Assembly (NCBI RefSeq): GCF_023746535.1
Contig: NZ_CP098747.1
Span: 2,750,501 to 2,814,500, forward strand
Length of the DNA stretch: 64,000 nt
From: Sneathiella marina
Lineage (GTDB): Bacteria; Pseudomonadota; Alphaproteobacteria; Sneathiellales; Sneathiellaceae
Reading direction: 5' to 3'
Part shown: positions 1-10,092 of the stretch, piece by piece
Position numbering within the stretch: the first letter of the stretch is position 1
Layout: the number at the start of each line of letters is the position of its first letter
Program-made: the position numbers and the translations under genes
Notes under the pieces: model-generated
The model's database searches: none
Seen by the model: only the letters and a program-made list of their open reading frames with translations
Told to the model about the DNA's origin: nothing

Positions 1-37
1 ACCATGCGTCTGACGAGAATTAGAAGAGGAAGGATCA

Positions 38-355
38 ATGCCCTTGGAAACTCAAATTGCCTTGATAAGCACGATTACGGATAAACAACTCCAATTTCAG
101 GATCTTGGTGACGAAAATCTTGTTTGGCAACCCCCGCCACCTGAATTTCTGGAGCCCTTTAAATACCATCGTTGCCGGTGCTCCGGCCCCACCTCCGGGC
201 ATCAGATTGCCTTGAAATATGACGGATTAATATGCCGCATCGATGTGACAGCCTGGGGCGTATCATACCGTAAATCAACACCGAGTTTTCAAGATATAGA
301 GGTCATCCAGATCACGCAGACGGAACCTTACAGGCTGGAAATAATATTTATGTGA
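38..355 (+). CDS. Hypothetical protein, 105 aa
   Basis: I do not recognise this protein. A purine-rich ribosome-binding site (GAAGAGGAAGG) lies about 7 bases before the ATG, which supports expression. The product is soluble-looking, with a proline run near residue 32 and two Cys in a CRC triplet near residue 46. It has no signal peptide or membrane segment. About 160 bases of non-coding DNA separate it from the His-rich gene downstream. It could be an intact small protein or the remnant of a longer one, because what lies upstream is outside the window. Confidence 0.45.
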   Translation: MPLETQIALISTITDKQLQFQDLGDENLVWQPPPPEFLEPFKYHRCRCSGPTSGHQIALKYDGLICRIDVTAWGVSYRKSTPSFQDIEVIQITQTEPYRLEIIFM

Positions 356-518
356 TTGGTGTCTGAATAGTCTTCGCTGATAGCCTTAATTCTCGACTGC
401 ACTCCTTCATGAAATACGCATTTAGCTATCAGTTTTACTCACAAATACCCCGCCGCTGCGTCCTTAAGATATTGCCAACTAGACTTCCCGAAAAATTTCT
501 TTTTCAAAAGGAGAGATC

Positions 519-1514
519 ATGCAGCATCCACATGCCTACCACTACGACACGACGCCCAGTCCTGCCTTATACCATCACCATTATCACTACCATTATCATT
601 ATAGCTATTTGGCCCATCATAATTTCGGAAACACCGATGCCTCAGCCCATCCGCATCACCCATTGAAGCATCTCGCGCATGCTGAAAACCTCCACCCGCA
701 CCATTTGTACGCCCGTCATCCATATCATCTTAGTCCTCAGCCACAGTATACGCACGCTGCTCATTCTTCCCCGCAACATTATCATCAGTTGGAATTTCAA
801 TTTCAATATCCGCATACTGACAACGCACATCAATTGGAGAGTGCTGGTCATGTGCTTCATTTCAAAAAAATAATTGCCACCAGCGATACAACAAAAACAC
901 ATTGGGTTTGGCATATTACCGATCATAGGCGAACAGTTGTAAAAACCTCTGAACATATCCACAGTAGCTTTGAAGAATGCGTGAGAGATGCCCGGCATTA
1001 TCATACCAAACTGATCATCCAGCATCAGGATATTGAAAAAACCAGCTGGGCCTGGGTGGTCACTGACCATCATGGCGTTCTTATTAAAAAATCGACAACG
1101 ATCCACGCAACATTTGTCAAATGTGTGCATGATGCCCACCGCCATCTAACGGCGCATGACCATTCTTCCCTTGTTCCTTATCATCAGGCAGATCATGCCG
1201 GGCATACGCTACATTTCAGGAAAATCGTCGCAACAAACGATGCAACAAAAACCCATTGGGTATGGCACATCTGCAACCATCGAAAAGTCGTCATCAAAAC
1301 GTCTGAACATATCCATAGTAGGTTTGAAGAATGCGTGAAGGACGCCCGGCATTATGATACTAAACTGATCATCGAACATAAGGATATTGAGAAATCCAAC
1401 TGGGCCTGGGCGATTACCGACCATCATGGAATCCTCGTCAAAAAATCTACGACAACCCACGCGACATTTATTAAATGTATCGACGATCTTCACCATTATC
1501 ATGGGGACATTTAA
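519..1514 (+). CDS. Histidine-rich protein with duplicated YegP-like repeats, 331 aa
   Basis: No function is known to me. The N-terminal ~109 residues contain 27 histidines, including an alternating His-Tyr run at residues 19-28, with many Pro, Gln and Tyr. There is no signal peptide. Residues 110-211 and 228-329 are two copies of one module, about 70% identical by hand alignment with a period of 118 residues. Each module splits into two shorter units with the pattern W-x-W ... DH ... K-(T/S)-S ... H ... F-x-x-C-(V/I) ... D. This resembles the beta-beta-beta-alpha repeat of the DUF1508/YegP family, which also occurs in tandem, so four units are present. That fold assignment is inference. The ATG has a strong ribosome-binding site (AAAAGGAGAGATC), and a hairpin terminator follows the stop. 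His-rich segments often bind Ni, Zn or Cu, but no metal role is shown here. Confidence 0.8.
   Translation: MQHPHAYHYDTTPSPALYHHHYHYHYHYSYLAHHNFGNTDASAHPHHPLKHLAHAENLHPHHLYARHPYHLSPQPQYTHAAHSSPQHYHQLEFQFQYPHTDNAHQLESAGHVLHFKKIIATSDTTKTHWVWHITDHRRTVVKTSEHIHSSFEECVRDARHYHTKLIIQHQDIEKTSWAWVVTDHHGVLIKKSTTIHATFVKCVHDAHRHLTAHDHSSLVPYHQADHAGHTLHFRKIVATNDATKTHWVWHICNHRKVVIKTSEHIHSRFEECVKDARHYDTKLIIEHKDIEKSNWAWAITDHHGILVKKSTTTHATFIKCIDDLHHYHGDI
846..1511 (+). repeat. In-gene tandem duplication, ~354-bp period
   Basis: Two copies (about 846-1150 and 1200-1511) of a ~300-bp coding module lie inside the His-rich gene. They begin at the matching Gly-His codons 110 and 228. The protein copies agree at about 72 of 101 aligned positions, with conservative changes such as I/V, K/R and D/N, so the duplication is old and has been kept in frame. 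Confidence 0.8.
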
Positions 1515-1526
1515 CCGCATGAAAGT

Positions 1527-1565
1527 GGCATACGGCGGAGCATTACTCGCCGTATGCTGTGTTTT
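1527..1565. terminator. Hairpin terminator between convergent genes
   Basis: A perfect 9-bp inverted repeat, CATACGGCG (1529-1537) and CGCCGTATG (1548-1556), has a 10-base loop. It extends by a G-C pair and is followed by GTGTTTTT on the plus strand. It lies 14 bases after the His-rich gene stop and just beyond the gatB stop. The plus strand has the U-tract; the minus side has only a weak TTTC. Confidence 0.7.
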
Positions 1566-3019
1566 TAGGCATCCAGTTTCGGTTTCAGAATCTCCGTCAC
1601 AACACCAGGGTTGGCTTTTCCCTGTGTCGCTTTCATCACCTGCCCCATGAAAAAGCCGAACAACTTGTCCTTACCACCTTGATACTCGGCAACCTTATCC
1701 GGATTAGCGGAAATGACCGCGTCAATAGCGGCTTCGATAGCGCCGGTATCGGAGACCTGCTTCAATCCCTTTTCCTCAACGATATCTCCAGCCGCCTTGC
1801 CCGTATCGAACATTTCTTCGAACACTTCCTTGGCTATTCTGTTGGAAATCGTGCCATCAGAAATCAGATCAATTAAGGCTCCAAGAGCCGCGGCAGAAAC
1901 AGGACTGTCAGCTAAATTTTTACCAGTTCTATTCAGGTTACCAAACAATTCACCGATAACCCAGTTGGCGGCAAGCTTGGCGTCACGGCCTTCCGCCACC
2001 AATTCAAAATAATCGGCGACTTCTTTTTCCGCGACCAAAACACCCGCGTCATATGGGGACAGCCCTAATTCGCTGACAAACCTCGATTTTTTTTGATCCG
2101 GCAATTCAGGAAGTGTCGACTTGATTTTCTCAATGAACGCATCGTCAAACTCAAGCGGCAACAGATCCGGATCCGGGAAATAACGATAGTCGTGGGCTTC
2201 TTCCTTGGACCGCATGGAACGCGTTTCACCTTTGACCGGATCATAAAGCCTGGTTTCCTGATCGACACTGCCACCGGCCTCCAGAATATCCACCTGGCGG
2301 TTTGCCTCATACACAATGGCCTGCTGCATAAAACGCACTGAGTTGATATTTTTCATTTCGCAGCGTGTTCCGAACTCGTCCCCGGGACGACGCACAGAAA
2401 CATTAACATCAGCCCGCATGGACCCTTCATCCATATTGCCATCACAGGTACCAAGATAGCGGACGATACTCCGTATTTTTTTCACATAGGCCGCGGCCTC
2501 TTCCGGTGACCGCATATCCGGTTCAGACACGATTTCCATCAGCGCAACGCCAGACCGGTTAAGGTCGACAAATGTCTGGCTGGGATGTTGATCATGGAGG
2601 CTTTTGCCGGCGTCCTGTTCCAGATGAAGGCGTGTAATACCGATTTCGCGGCTTTCCTCACCTTTCAGATCAATGGTAATTTTTCCTTCACCAACAACCG
2701 GCTGCAAATACTGACTGATCTGATAGCCTTGCGGTAAATCCGCATAAAAATAATTCTTCCGGTCAAACACAGAGAACTTGTTGATCTTTGCATTGAGGCC
2801 GAGACCTGTGCGAACCGCCTGCTCTACTGCCATTTCATTAATGACGGGCAACATACCCGGCATCGCCGCATCAACAAAGGATACCTGTGTATTCGGTTCT
2901 GCTCCATACTTCGTATCGGAGCCTGAAAAGAGTTTCGAATTTGACGTTACTTGTGCATGGATTTCAAGGCCGATCACGACCTCCCAATCTCCGGTGGCAC
3001 CCTGTATAATCATTCCCAT
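1565..3019 (-). CDS. gatB: Asp-tRNA(Asn)/Glu-tRNA(Gln) amidotransferase subunit B
   Basis: GatB activates the side-chain carboxylate of misacylated Glu-tRNA(Gln) or Asp-tRNA(Asn) so that ammonia from GatA converts it to the amide. The family signature [13 protein letters not shown] follows the start. The core includes [17 protein letters not shown] and the [14 protein letters not shown] segment, and the C-terminal tRNA-binding YqeY-like domain ends in [16 protein letters not shown] place the start at 3019: the ATG follows GGAGGGGG-TAAT, whose purine tract lies over the end of gatA. An in-frame ATG at 3040 would add seven residues inside gatA and lacks such a site. Length (484 aa) is normal. 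It is the last gene of a gatC-gatA-gatB operon. Confidence 0.97.
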   Translation of the reverse strand: MGMIIQGATGDWEVVIGLEIHAQVTSNSKLFSGSDTKYGAEPNTQVSFVDAAMPGMLPVINEMAVEQAVRTGLGLNAKINKFSVFDRKNYFYADLPQGYQISQYLQPVVGEGKITIDLKGEESREIGITRLHLEQDAGKSLHDQHPSQTFVDLNRSGVALMEIVSEPDMRSPEEAAAYVKKIRSIVRYLGTCDGNMDEGSMRADVNVSVRRPGDEFGTRCEMKNINSVRFMQQAIVYEANRQVDILEAGGSVDQETRLYDPVKGETRSMRSKEEAHDYRYFPDPDLLPLEFDDAFIEKIKSTLPELPDQKKSRFVSELGLSPYDAGVLVAEKEVADYFELVAEGRDAKLAANWVIGELFGNLNRTGKNLADSPVSAAALGALIDLISDGTISNRIAKEVFEEMFDTGKAAGDIVEEKGLKQVSDTGAIEAAIDAVISANPDKVAEYQGGKDKLFGFFMGQVMKATQGKANPGVVTEILKPKLDA

Positions 3020-3020
3020 A

Positions 3021-4499
3021 TTACCCCCTCCACCAGTCATCTGGCGTGGCTGTAAAGTCTGCAGCTGTCTCCAGGACGCCAGCTACTTTAAACAGAGTTT
3101 CCTCATCAAACGGTTTCGCAAGTACCTGCAATCCAAGAGGTAACCCGTCGGCCGACAATCCCGCAGGTACAGAAATACCTGGAAGCCCGGCAAGGCTACC
3201 CGGAACAGTGAAAACATCATTTAGATACATTGCCAGCGGATCATCACTTTTCTCACCAAATCCGAACGCCGCAGACGGCGCTGTTGGCGTTAGAATCGCG
3301 TCAACATCCTGAAAAGCCTGCTTAAAGTCATCAGCAATCCGTGTACGGACTTTCTGCGCTTTCAGGTAATAGGCATCATAATATCCAGCTGACAAGGCAT
3401 AGGTGCCGATCAACAAGCGGCGCTTCACCTCGTCGCCAAAGCCTTCCGCCCTGGTACTGGCATACATATCATTCAGATCTTCACCTTCAACCCGCAATCC
3501 AAACCGAACACCGTCATAGCGGGCCAGGTTGCTGGAAGCTTCTGCCGGTGCAATTATGTAATAGGCCGGCAAGGCATATTTCGTATTTGGCAAGCTGATA
3601 TCTATGATGTCGGCACCTGCCGCCTTCATCCAATCGATGCCTTGATCCCAAAGCGCCTGTATTTCAGGCTTCATTCCATCCAGCTGGTATTCTTTGGGAA
3701 TACCAATACGCAAACCCCGTATGTCACCACTCAAAGCTGCCTGAAAATCCGGTACGGGCATATCAACACTCGTGCTGTCTTTAGGATCAAACCCAGCCAT
3801 TGCTTGCAACATAATCGCGGAATCACGAACCGATCGGGTCATCGGCCCGGCCTGATCAAGACTGGAGGCGAAGGCAACAATGCCCCAGCGAGAACAGCGG
3901 CCATAAGTCGGCTTCATGCCCACAATACCCGCGAAGGACGCAGGCTGGCGAATGGATCCACCTGTATCGGTTCCGGTTGCCGCCATTGCACTAAACGATG
4001 CGACAGAGCTCGCGGATCCGCCAGAGGAGCCGCCCGGTACCATCGCGTGGTCATCTCCTGTCCGTCGCCAAGGGTTGATTACATTGCCGTAGAAACTTGT
4101 TTCGTTCGACGACCCCATAGCGAATTCATCAAGATTAGCCTTACCCAGCATAACCGCACCTTCGGCCCATAGATTACCGGATACAGTTGATTCATATTTT
4201 GGCGTAAAGCCGTCCAGAATATGAGAGGCTGCTGTCGTGAGCACACCTTCCGTACAAAAAAGGTCTTTCATGGCAATGGGAATGCCGTCCATGAGCCCGG
4301 CCTCCCCTTTCGCCCGCCGAGCATCCGACGCCGTTGCCGCCTCTACCGCTATTTCCGGTGTTTTCGTAATGAACGCATTCAAAACATTTGAGGCTTCCAT
4401 TGCGGTGATATGTGCAGCTGTCAATTCGCGGGCGGAGAAATCTCCCGCGGCCATGCCGTCTAATGCCGCCGATACGGTCAGTTTGGTAAGATCAGTCAT
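3021..4499 (-). CDS. gatA: Asp-tRNA(Asn)/Glu-tRNA(Gln) amidotransferase subunit A
   Basis: GatA is the glutaminase subunit of GatCAB: it releases ammonia from Gln or Asn, which passes to GatB. The amidase-signature Ser-cisSer-Lys triad is visible: the Lys in [13 protein letters not shown], the cis-Ser in the [11 protein letters not shown] loop and the nucleophile Ser in [13 protein letters not shown]. Length (492 aa) fits the family. Its ATG overlaps the gatC stop by one base (ATAATGA type), which indicates translational coupling, and its 3' end carries the gatB ribosome-binding site. Confidence 0.98.
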   Translation of the reverse strand: MTDLTKLTVSAALDGMAAGDFSARELTAAHITAMEASNVLNAFITKTPEIAVEAATASDARRAKGEAGLMDGIPIAMKDLFCTEGVLTTAASHILDGFTPKYESTVSGNLWAEGAVMLGKANLDEFAMGSSNETSFYGNVINPWRRTGDDHAMVPGGSSGGSASSVASFSAMAATGTDTGGSIRQPASFAGIVGMKPTYGRCSRWGIVAFASSLDQAGPMTRSVRDSAIMLQAMAGFDPKDSTSVDMPVPDFQAALSGDIRGLRIGIPKEYQLDGMKPEIQALWDQGIDWMKAAGADIIDISLPNTKYALPAYYIIAPAEASSNLARYDGVRFGLRVEGEDLNDMYASTRAEGFGDEVKRRLLIGTYALSAGYYDAYYLKAQKVRTRIADDFKQAFQDVDAILTPTAPSAAFGFGEKSDDPLAMYLNDVFTVPGSLAGLPGISVPAGLSADGLPLGLQVLAKPFDEETLFKVAGVLETAADFTATPDDWWRG

Positions 4500-4786
4500 T
4501 ATTCGATTACCTTGGGCACAGAGAAAAAGCCGTCTTCACCGGACGGTGCATTCACAACAACTTCACCGGCATAGCCGCCATCAGTCACCTGGTCTGCACG
4601 CCAGCGCATCTGCATGTCCGCAACCGAGGTCATCGGCTCAACATCGTCTGTATCAACTTCACCAAGCTGTTCAATCCAGCCTAATATGTTATTCAATTCG
4701 TCCGCCAGATGGTCGAGATCTTTTTCCTCGACTTTTATGCGGGCCAAATTGGCAACTTTTGCCACAGTGGCTTTATCAAGCGACAT
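4499..4786 (-). CDS. gatC: Asp-tRNA(Asn)/Glu-tRNA(Gln) amidotransferase subunit C
   Basis: GatC is a small scaffold that wraps around GatA and GatB. It has the family N-terminus ([28 protein letters not shown]), the mid-protein [11 protein letters not shown] segment and the C-terminal FFSVPKVIE tail. At 95 aa its length is normal. It heads the gatCAB operon and is transcribed divergently from ruvX; the shared promoter space is 4787-4893. Confidence 0.97.
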   Translation of the reverse strand: MSLDKATVAKVANLARIKVEEKDLDHLADELNNILGWIEQLGEVDTDDVEPMTSVADMQMRWRADQVTDGGYAGEVVVNAPSGEDGFFSVPKVIE

Positions 4787-4893
4787 CTGTCACCCTTTAC
4801 TATAAAAGAAGCTTATCCGGAAAGTCGGCCCGGAACTTTTGTTCAACTTAAAACAGGCGCCAAACCGACATTGGCCGCAAATTAGCGTAAGCA

Positions 4894-5352
4894 ATGCTCC
4901 TCGGCAACCCCACCTATCTGAAACATTTACTTCCCCTGGAAAAAAAACTGCTGGGCATGGACCCGGGAACCAAGACGATTGGGTTGGCGGTCTCAGATCC
5001 CAGACTAAAAGTAGGCACTCCCTTGGTTACAATCAAGCGTCGAAAATTCAAGGAAGATATGTCTCAGATTTCAACGATCATCGACGATCACGCGATCGGC
5101 GGATTTGTAATCGGACTACCTTTGAATATGGATGGAAGTGAAGGGCCGCGTTGCCAATCGATTCGCCAGTTTCAAAAAAACCTGGAAGGATATTTCGATT
5201 TTCCCATGTGCTTTTGGGACGAACGCCTTTCCACCATCGCAGTGACAAGAACTCTGCTGGAGGCGGACGCATCCCGCGCAGCGCGGGCAAAAGTCGTTGA
5301 TAAAATGGCCGCCGCCTATATCTTGCAAGGTGCCCTCGACGCAATGCGATAA
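4894..5352 (+). CDS. ruvX: RuvX/YqgF RNase H-fold nuclease
   Basis: This is a YqgF-family RNase H-like protein, classed as a putative Holliday-junction resolvase and also implicated in 16S rRNA 5' maturation. The four acidic active-site regions are present: [15 protein letters not shown] (Asp23), [18 protein letters not shown] and [12 protein letters not shown]. Length (152 aa) is typical. It starts the plus-strand run and lies 55 bases before pyrB, a common alphaproteobacterial neighbourhood. Confidence 0.95.
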   Translation: MLLGNPTYLKHLLPLEKKLLGMDPGTKTIGLAVSDPRLKVGTPLVTIKRRKFKEDMSQISTIIDDHAIGGFVIGLPLNMDGSEGPRCQSIRQFQKNLEGYFDFPMCFWDERLSTIAVTRTLLEADASRAARAKVVDKMAAAYILQGALDAMR

Positions 5353-5407
5353 TTTTTGCATCCGTGCTTGCCCGAAGCCGCCTTCATCGCTATACAATTT
5401 CCTTTTA

Positions 5408-6352
5408 ATGACAAATGTAAACACGATCCCATTTGCCCATCGGCATCTTCTTGATATTGCACGCCTTAATGCTGGCGATATCAATCAGTTGTTAGATCTG
5501 GCAGAATCCTACGCGAGCCTTTCCAGAACAGCTGACAAAAAACAGTCTGTTCTCAGCGGCAAAACCCAAATCAATCTCTTTTACGAAAACTCGACACGTA
5601 CCAGAACGTCGTTCGAACTTGCGGGCAAACGGCTTGGAGCTGACGTAATTAATATGTCCGTGGGCTCAAGCTCCGTTAAAAAAGGAGAAACCTTGATTGA
5701 TACGGCTATGACCCTGAACGCCATGCATCCTGACGTTCTGGTCATCCGGCATTCTGATTCAGGGGCACCGCATCTCCTCAGCCAGAAAGTCGATTGTGCG
5801 GTTATCAACGGTGGTGACGGTAGCCACGAGCATCCAACGCAGGCATTGCTGGACGCCCTGACAATCCGTCGCCGCAAAGGTCGGCTGGAAGGCCTTATTG
5901 TCGCCATTTGCGGTGATATCCAACATAGCCGTGTGGCACGCTCCAACATTGCCCTCCTCAATATAATGGGTGCGCGGGTGCGTGTTGTTGGCCCGACAAC
6001 TCTGGTGCCGCCAAACGCTGCAAAAATGGGCGTCGAAGTTTATCACAAGATGTCAGATGGGTTGAAAGACGCTGATATCGTCATGATGCTTCGCCTCCAG
6101 ACAGAACGCATGCAGGGGTCGTTCGTCCCGTCGGTCCGTGAGTATTTTCATTTTTTCGGATTGGACAAAGACAAACTCACCCATGCAAAACCAGATGCTT
6201 TGATCATGCATCCAGGCCCGATGAACAGGGGTGTGGAAATCGATTCAGAAATTGCTGACGATCTGAATATCAGTGCTATTTCGGAACAAGTGGAAATGGG
6301 CGTTGCTATTCGCATGGCCTGCCTTGACCTCCTAACTCGAAAGGCCGGATAA
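5408..6352 (+). CDS. pyrB: Aspartate carbamoyltransferase catalytic subunit
   Basis: PyrB joins carbamoyl phosphate and aspartate to make carbamoyl aspartate, the committed step of pyrimidine synthesis. Visible motifs are the carbamoyl-phosphate loop [23 protein letters not shown] and [12 protein letters not shown]. The ATG at 5408 gives a 314-aa protein of normal length. A reading frame open from 5297 overlaps ruvX and has no family resemblance in its first 37 residues. The stop codon TAA is directly followed by the ATG of the DHOase-like gene, so the two are cotranslated. No pyrI-like regulatory subunit is seen nearby. Confidence 0.97.
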   Translation: MTNVNTIPFAHRHLLDIARLNAGDINQLLDLAESYASLSRTADKKQSVLSGKTQINLFYENSTRTRTSFELAGKRLGADVINMSVGSSSVKKGETLIDTAMTLNAMHPDVLVIRHSDSGAPHLLSQKVDCAVINGGDGSHEHPTQALLDALTIRRRKGRLEGLIVAICGDIQHSRVARSNIALLNIMGARVRVVGPTTLVPPNAAKMGVEVYHKMSDGLKDADIVMMLRLQTERMQGSFVPSVREYFHFFGLDKDKLTHAKPDALIMHPGPMNRGVEIDSEIADDLNISAISEQVEMGVAIRMACLDLLTRKAG

Positions 6353-7645
6353 ATGACGTTACCTGTACATGCGCTTGTCAATGCCAGGTTGTTGGATCCC
6401 GCGACCTCGACGGACGAGATGGGTGGATTGCTTATCCAGGATGGAAAGATCCTTGATTGGGGGTCTCATATCAGGAACGAGGGCTTACCGGAACAGGCGA
6501 CAATTGAGGATTGTCAAGGTTTCTGCCTGGCGCCGGGCCTCGTGGACGCTCACGCCTATCTGTGTGAGCCCGGTAAGGAACATCGTGAAACCATGGCAAC
6601 TGCCGGTATGGCCGCTGCCGCAGGCGGTGTCACGACAATGAACGCTTTTCCCGCCACGGAACCGGTAATTGACGATCCAGCTTTGGTTGAAATGGTTTCC
6701 AGACGGGCGAAAAATACTTGTGCAGTAAATGTCTGTATTACGGGGGCCCTGACAAAGGGATTGCTGGGCGCAGAAATGGCTGAATTTGGCCTTCTTGCCC
6801 AAGCCGGTGTTGTCGCCATCAGCGACGGCCAATTCGCTATTGGCAATATCAACCTGATGCGCCGCGCCTTGGCCTATGCCAGCATGTTTGACTTGCCGAT
6901 TATTGTTCATGCCGAAGAACCGGCGTTGGCGTCGGGCGGTGTCATGACCGGCGGCAGAACTGCGACTTTTATGGGACTCAAATCCATTCCAAATTGCTCA
7001 GAAGCTATTCTTGTGGAACGCGATATCCGGCTTGTGGAAATGACGGGCGCCCGTTGGCATGCTGCACATTTAAGTACCGCAGATGCCCTTGACACTATCC
7101 GGCGGGCAAAAGACAAAGGGCTGCCCGTAACTGCTGGTACTGCACCGCATTACCATGCGCTGAATGACCTGGAACTCGGCGAATATCGGACATTTGCACG
7201 GGTTTCACCGCCGTTGCGAGAAGAAGAACAAAGACTGGCTGTCATAGAGGCCCTAAAAGACGGAACGCTCGATGTCATCTCTTCCCAGCATTTGCCACAA
7301 AGTGCTGACAGCAAGCGCGTCCCTTTTGCCCAGGCGAAACCGGGTGTCATTGGACTGGAGACTATGTTACCGGTGAGTTTGCGGCTTTATCATAATAAAG
7401 ATATTGAGCTTTTAACCCTATTGCACAGAATGACAGTTGCCCCGGCGAAACTCTTGGGGCTGGACGCTGGACGGTTAAAAAACGGCGCCGCTGCTGATAT
7501 CATCTTGTTCGATCCGGAAAAACCATGGCAAGTTGATGGGGATGCCCTTAAGTCAAAATCCAAGAACACGGCATTTGACGGTCATTTGCTGCAAGGGCGC
7601 GTAATGAAGACATTTGTTGACGGCACAGTCGTCTTTGAACTTTAG
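6353..7645 (+). CDS. Dihydroorotase-like protein (PyrC'), probably non-catalytic
   Basis: The protein is homologous to class I dihydroorotases along its full 430 aa. It keeps [24 protein letters not shown] and [13 protein letters not shown]. Key catalytic positions are changed, however. The metal-binding D-x-H-x-H-x-R is D65-A-H67-A-Y69-L-C71, losing the second His and the substrate Arg. The catalytic-Asp motif TDHAPH is S-Q312-H-L-P-Q, losing the Asp. This matches the inactive PyrC' proteins known from Pseudomonas, which assemble with aspartate carbamoyltransferase. The pyrB stop and this start are contiguous, which fits a structural partner of PyrB. A working dihydroorotase would then be encoded elsewhere. 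Automated pipelines would likely label it simply pyrC. Confidence 0.88.
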   Translation: MTLPVHALVNARLLDPATSTDEMGGLLIQDGKILDWGSHIRNEGLPEQATIEDCQGFCLAPGLVDAHAYLCEPGKEHRETMATAGMAAAAGGVTTMNAFPATEPVIDDPALVEMVSRRAKNTCAVNVCITGALTKGLLGAEMAEFGLLAQAGVVAISDGQFAIGNINLMRRALAYASMFDLPIIVHAEEPALASGGVMTGGRTATFMGLKSIPNCSEAILVERDIRLVEMTGARWHAAHLSTADALDTIRRAKDKGLPVTAGTAPHYHALNDLELGEYRTFARVSPPLREEEQRLAVIEALKDGTLDVISSQHLPQSADSKRVPFAQAKPGVIGLETMLPVSLRLYHNKDIELLTLLHRMTVAPAKLLGLDAGRLKNGAAADIILFDPEKPWQVDGDALKSKSKNTAFDGHLLQGRVMKTFVDGTVVFEL

Positions 7646-7655
7646 GATCCTTGTA

Positions 7656-8309
7656 ATGCCAGATCCCCTTGGTGATTTTAGCTATACCTGGCCATATCTT
7701 GCGGCAGTGATCGTTGGGTATTTTATCGGTTCTATTCCTTTTGGACTGGTTTTGACGAAACTTGCCGGTTTAGGGGATGTTCGTAAAATAGGCTCGGGTA
7801 ACATTGGTGCAACGAATGTTCTCCGGACCGGAAACAAGGGCCTTGCTCTTGCAACACTACTATTGGATGGCGGCAAAGGCGCTTTGGTCGTCCTTCTCGC
7901 CTATACATATCTTACTCAAGATTACGCTGTCCTGGCAGGCGGAGGTGCTTTCCTCGGCCACCTTTTTCCGGTATGGCTCAAATTTAAAGGCGGTAAAGGC
8001 GTCGCAACCTTTATCGGAATCATGTTCGCCATAAGCTGGCCGGCCGGGCTTGCAGTAGGTATTACCTGGCTGTTGGTTGCCTTTACTTTGCGCTATTCAT
8101 CTTTATCAGCATTAATTTCCGCCGCGCTTGCACCGGCCTATCTCTATGGGTTGATGGTATTGTCACCAATCGGAAATAGCTATTTTGGTGATGTGCAGCG
8201 CATCGAGTTCGCCGGGGTTATGGCGGTTCTGATTTTCGTGCGGCACTATCAAAATATCGGCCGCTTGTTGAAAGGGACCGAGCCCAGAATAGGCAAGAAA
8301 AAGGAATAA
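7656..8309 (+). CDS. plsY: Glycerol-3-phosphate acyltransferase PlsY
   Basis: PlsY is an inner-membrane enzyme that transfers acyl groups from acyl-phosphate to glycerol 3-phosphate, starting phospholipid synthesis. The three cytoplasmic motifs are visible: [30 protein letters not shown], and the late [10 protein letters not shown]. Several hydrophobic helices fit the membrane topology of the family. The ATG at 7656 gives 217 aa, a normal length. A longer frame from 7614 starts inside the preceding gene and adds unrelated residues. It lies 10 bases after the PyrC'-like gene. Confidence 0.95.
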   Translation: MPDPLGDFSYTWPYLAAVIVGYFIGSIPFGLVLTKLAGLGDVRKIGSGNIGATNVLRTGNKGLALATLLLDGGKGALVVLLAYTYLTQDYAVLAGGGAFLGHLFPVWLKFKGGKGVATFIGIMFAISWPAGLAVGITWLLVAFTLRYSSLSALISAALAPAYLYGLMVLSPIGNSYFGDVQRIEFAGVMAVLIFVRHYQNIGRLLKGTEPRIGKKKE

Positions 8310-8390
8310 GCACCTTTTAATTGAAATATAGTTTCCAAAAACTATATATACGAGATGTTCAGCTTATAAATTTCAAAACCTAATATCCAA

Positions 8391-8765
8391 ATGAAGCCCC
8401 ATCAGGACCAGGTTGACCACCTAAAAAGATTCTCGGCAGCTGTCAAACGCAGCTTTTCACAAAATGTGCGCCGCCGAAAAGCAGTTATTGCTCAACGATC
8501 TGAGACTTTTTGCCGGAGTTACTCTCTCCGCCCCAAAGAGGTGAAGAATTATCAATCCCCTTACGTAAAAGAAAAAACGGCCTTGCCTCCCTTTTCAGGC
8601 AAAATAGAGATCCCGCCAACCTTCACAACCAAGCGCGGAAAAATATCTAGCGAAATTGCAAATCCGACGATTCCCGTGAATCCCTCTCTTGATATCCCTC
8701 AGGAAGAATTGCCTCGACAACCAAATTCAGCATGGAGGCTGTTTGACATGGCACCCCGGTTTTAG
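8391..8765 (+). CDS. Hypothetical basic protein, 124 aa
   Basis: I do not recognise this product. It is rich in Lys, Arg, Ser and Pro, has no membrane segment or signal peptide, and no convincing ribosome-binding site precedes the ATG. It sits alone in a 589-base space (8310-8898) between plsY and dprA. The rest of that space is AT-rich, with a long T-tract near 8851-8861, and holds nothing else I can name. The open frame may be genuine but fast-evolving, or chance. Confidence 0.35.
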   Translation: MKPHQDQVDHLKRFSAAVKRSFSQNVRRRKAVIAQRSETFCRSYSLRPKEVKNYQSPYVKEKTALPPFSGKIEIPPTFTTKRGKISSEIANPTIPVNPSLDIPQEELPRQPNSAWRLFDMAPRF

Positions 8766-8898
8766 TGACCGGCGCTGAATTCGAATGTGAAGCTTGCAAT
8801 TTCTGAAGAGTCGTCTAGCGTGACAAGCCCTTTAGAAGAGTATTATATTATTTTTTTTTCAATTGACGCGATTATGCTATTTCTGTCATTTTACCTAA

Positions 8899-10020
8899 AT
8901 GGAAAACCGAAAAGAACTTTCAGCTGAAGCAAGGATATGCTGGTTGCGCTTGATTCGTTCGGAAAATGTCGGGCCGATTACTTTTTTCCAGCTCCTCAAT
9001 CGTTTTGGGAATGCCGAAGCGGCCCTGGAGGCTCTTCCGGAACTTGCGCGACGTGGAGGACGGAAGAAACCCTTCAAAGTTTTCTCGAAATCCAAGGCAG
9101 AAAGGGAGCTGCAATCAATTGAAGATTTTGGAGGATCACTGCTTGCGGCATGCGAGACCGACTATCCCTCTTCCCTGTCCGTAATAGCAGACCCGCCACC
9201 CGTGATTACGGTTAAAGGGCATAAACATCTTCTCAATCAAGATATAGTCGGTATCGTAGGCGCCAGAAATGCGTCTGCAGCTGCAATACGCGTAACCAAG
9301 ACAATTGCGAATGACCTGAGCGAAAATAAAATAGTTATCGCGTCCGGCCTCGCAAGAGGAATTGACACCGCAGCGCATCAGGCCGCTTTGTTCGGTGCTA
9401 CGATTGCGGTCATTGGTGGTGGCATCGATTATCCATATCCACGCGAAAACGCTAAGCTTCAGCAGCAAATTTATGAGCAGGGCATCGTCATTGCAGAGCA
9501 GCCCTTTGGTACCGTTCCCCAGGCTCGCCACTTTCCGCGACGCAATCGGATTATTTCAGGCGTGTCGCTAGGTGTGTTGATCGCCGAAGCTTCACCCCGC
9601 TCCGGTTCCCTCATTACCGCGCGATTGGCGCTTGAACAAGGCCGTGAGATTTTCGCGATTCCCGGCTCGCCGCTAGATCCCCGTACGAAAGGTACGAATA
9701 ACCTAATTCGAAATGGCGCAACTCTGGTTGAAAGTGCCGAGGATATTCTGTCTGTCCTGAAATATGTTCGCCTCCGCCCGCTAAAAGAGCCAGATATTCC
9801 AATCCAGCCTTTTGGACGATCAGCTCTTGCAGATGAACAGGAAGCGAATATGGCACGCCCTCATCTCATGTCACTTTTAAGCCCAACACCCACAGAAATT
9901 GATGAGCTAATCCGGCAAACCGATTGGCATCCGGCAACGGTTTTGACGATTTTACTTGAACTTGAGTTGGCAGGCAGAATAGAACGCCATGTCGGAAACA
10001 GGGTTTCCATCATCGAATAG
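8899..10020 (+). CDS. dprA: DNA-processing protein DprA
   Basis: DprA protects incoming single-stranded DNA and loads RecA during natural transformation. It has the N-terminal SAM-like region (residues ~10-75), the Rossmann-like core with GIVGARNAS, SGLARGIDTAAHQAA and GGGIDYPYPREN, the HFPRRNRIISG motif, and a C-terminal winged-helix-like DML1 domain (PTEIDELIRQTDWHPATV). At 373 aa it has the full three-domain length. The gene is about 70 bases upstream of topA, the usual alphaproteobacterial order. Confidence 0.96.
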   Translation: MENRKELSAEARICWLRLIRSENVGPITFFQLLNRFGNAEAALEALPELARRGGRKKPFKVFSKSKAERELQSIEDFGGSLLAACETDYPSSLSVIADPPPVITVKGHKHLLNQDIVGIVGARNASAAAIRVTKTIANDLSENKIVIASGLARGIDTAAHQAALFGATIAVIGGGIDYPYPRENAKLQQQIYEQGIVIAEQPFGTVPQARHFPRRNRIISGVSLGVLIAEASPRSGSLITARLALEQGREIFAIPGSPLDPRTKGTNNLIRNGATLVESAEDILSVLKYVRLRPLKEPDIPIQPFGRSALADEQEANMARPHLMSLLSPTPTEIDELIRQTDWHPATVLTILLELELAGRIERHVGNRVSIIE

Positions 10021-10092
10021 CGTCTCTATATATGACAAACAGGTAACCCGGCAGACGGGTCAAATTGTCGAAAGAAAGTCAGCGGTGTTTTT

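Noticed and set aside
642-1145. Minus-strand ORF opposite the His-rich gene
   Set aside because: It is a mirror of His codons (giving Met-rich sequence) on the other strand and has no ribosome-binding site.
846-1511. Possible CRISPR-like or tandem DNA array
   Set aside because: The two copies are one in-frame coding duplication with amino-acid-level conservation, not short repeats with unique spacers.
5297-5407. Longer pyrB frame starting inside ruvX
   Set aside because: The first 37 residues do not resemble the aspartate carbamoyltransferase family; the ATG at 5408 gives the normal N-terminus.
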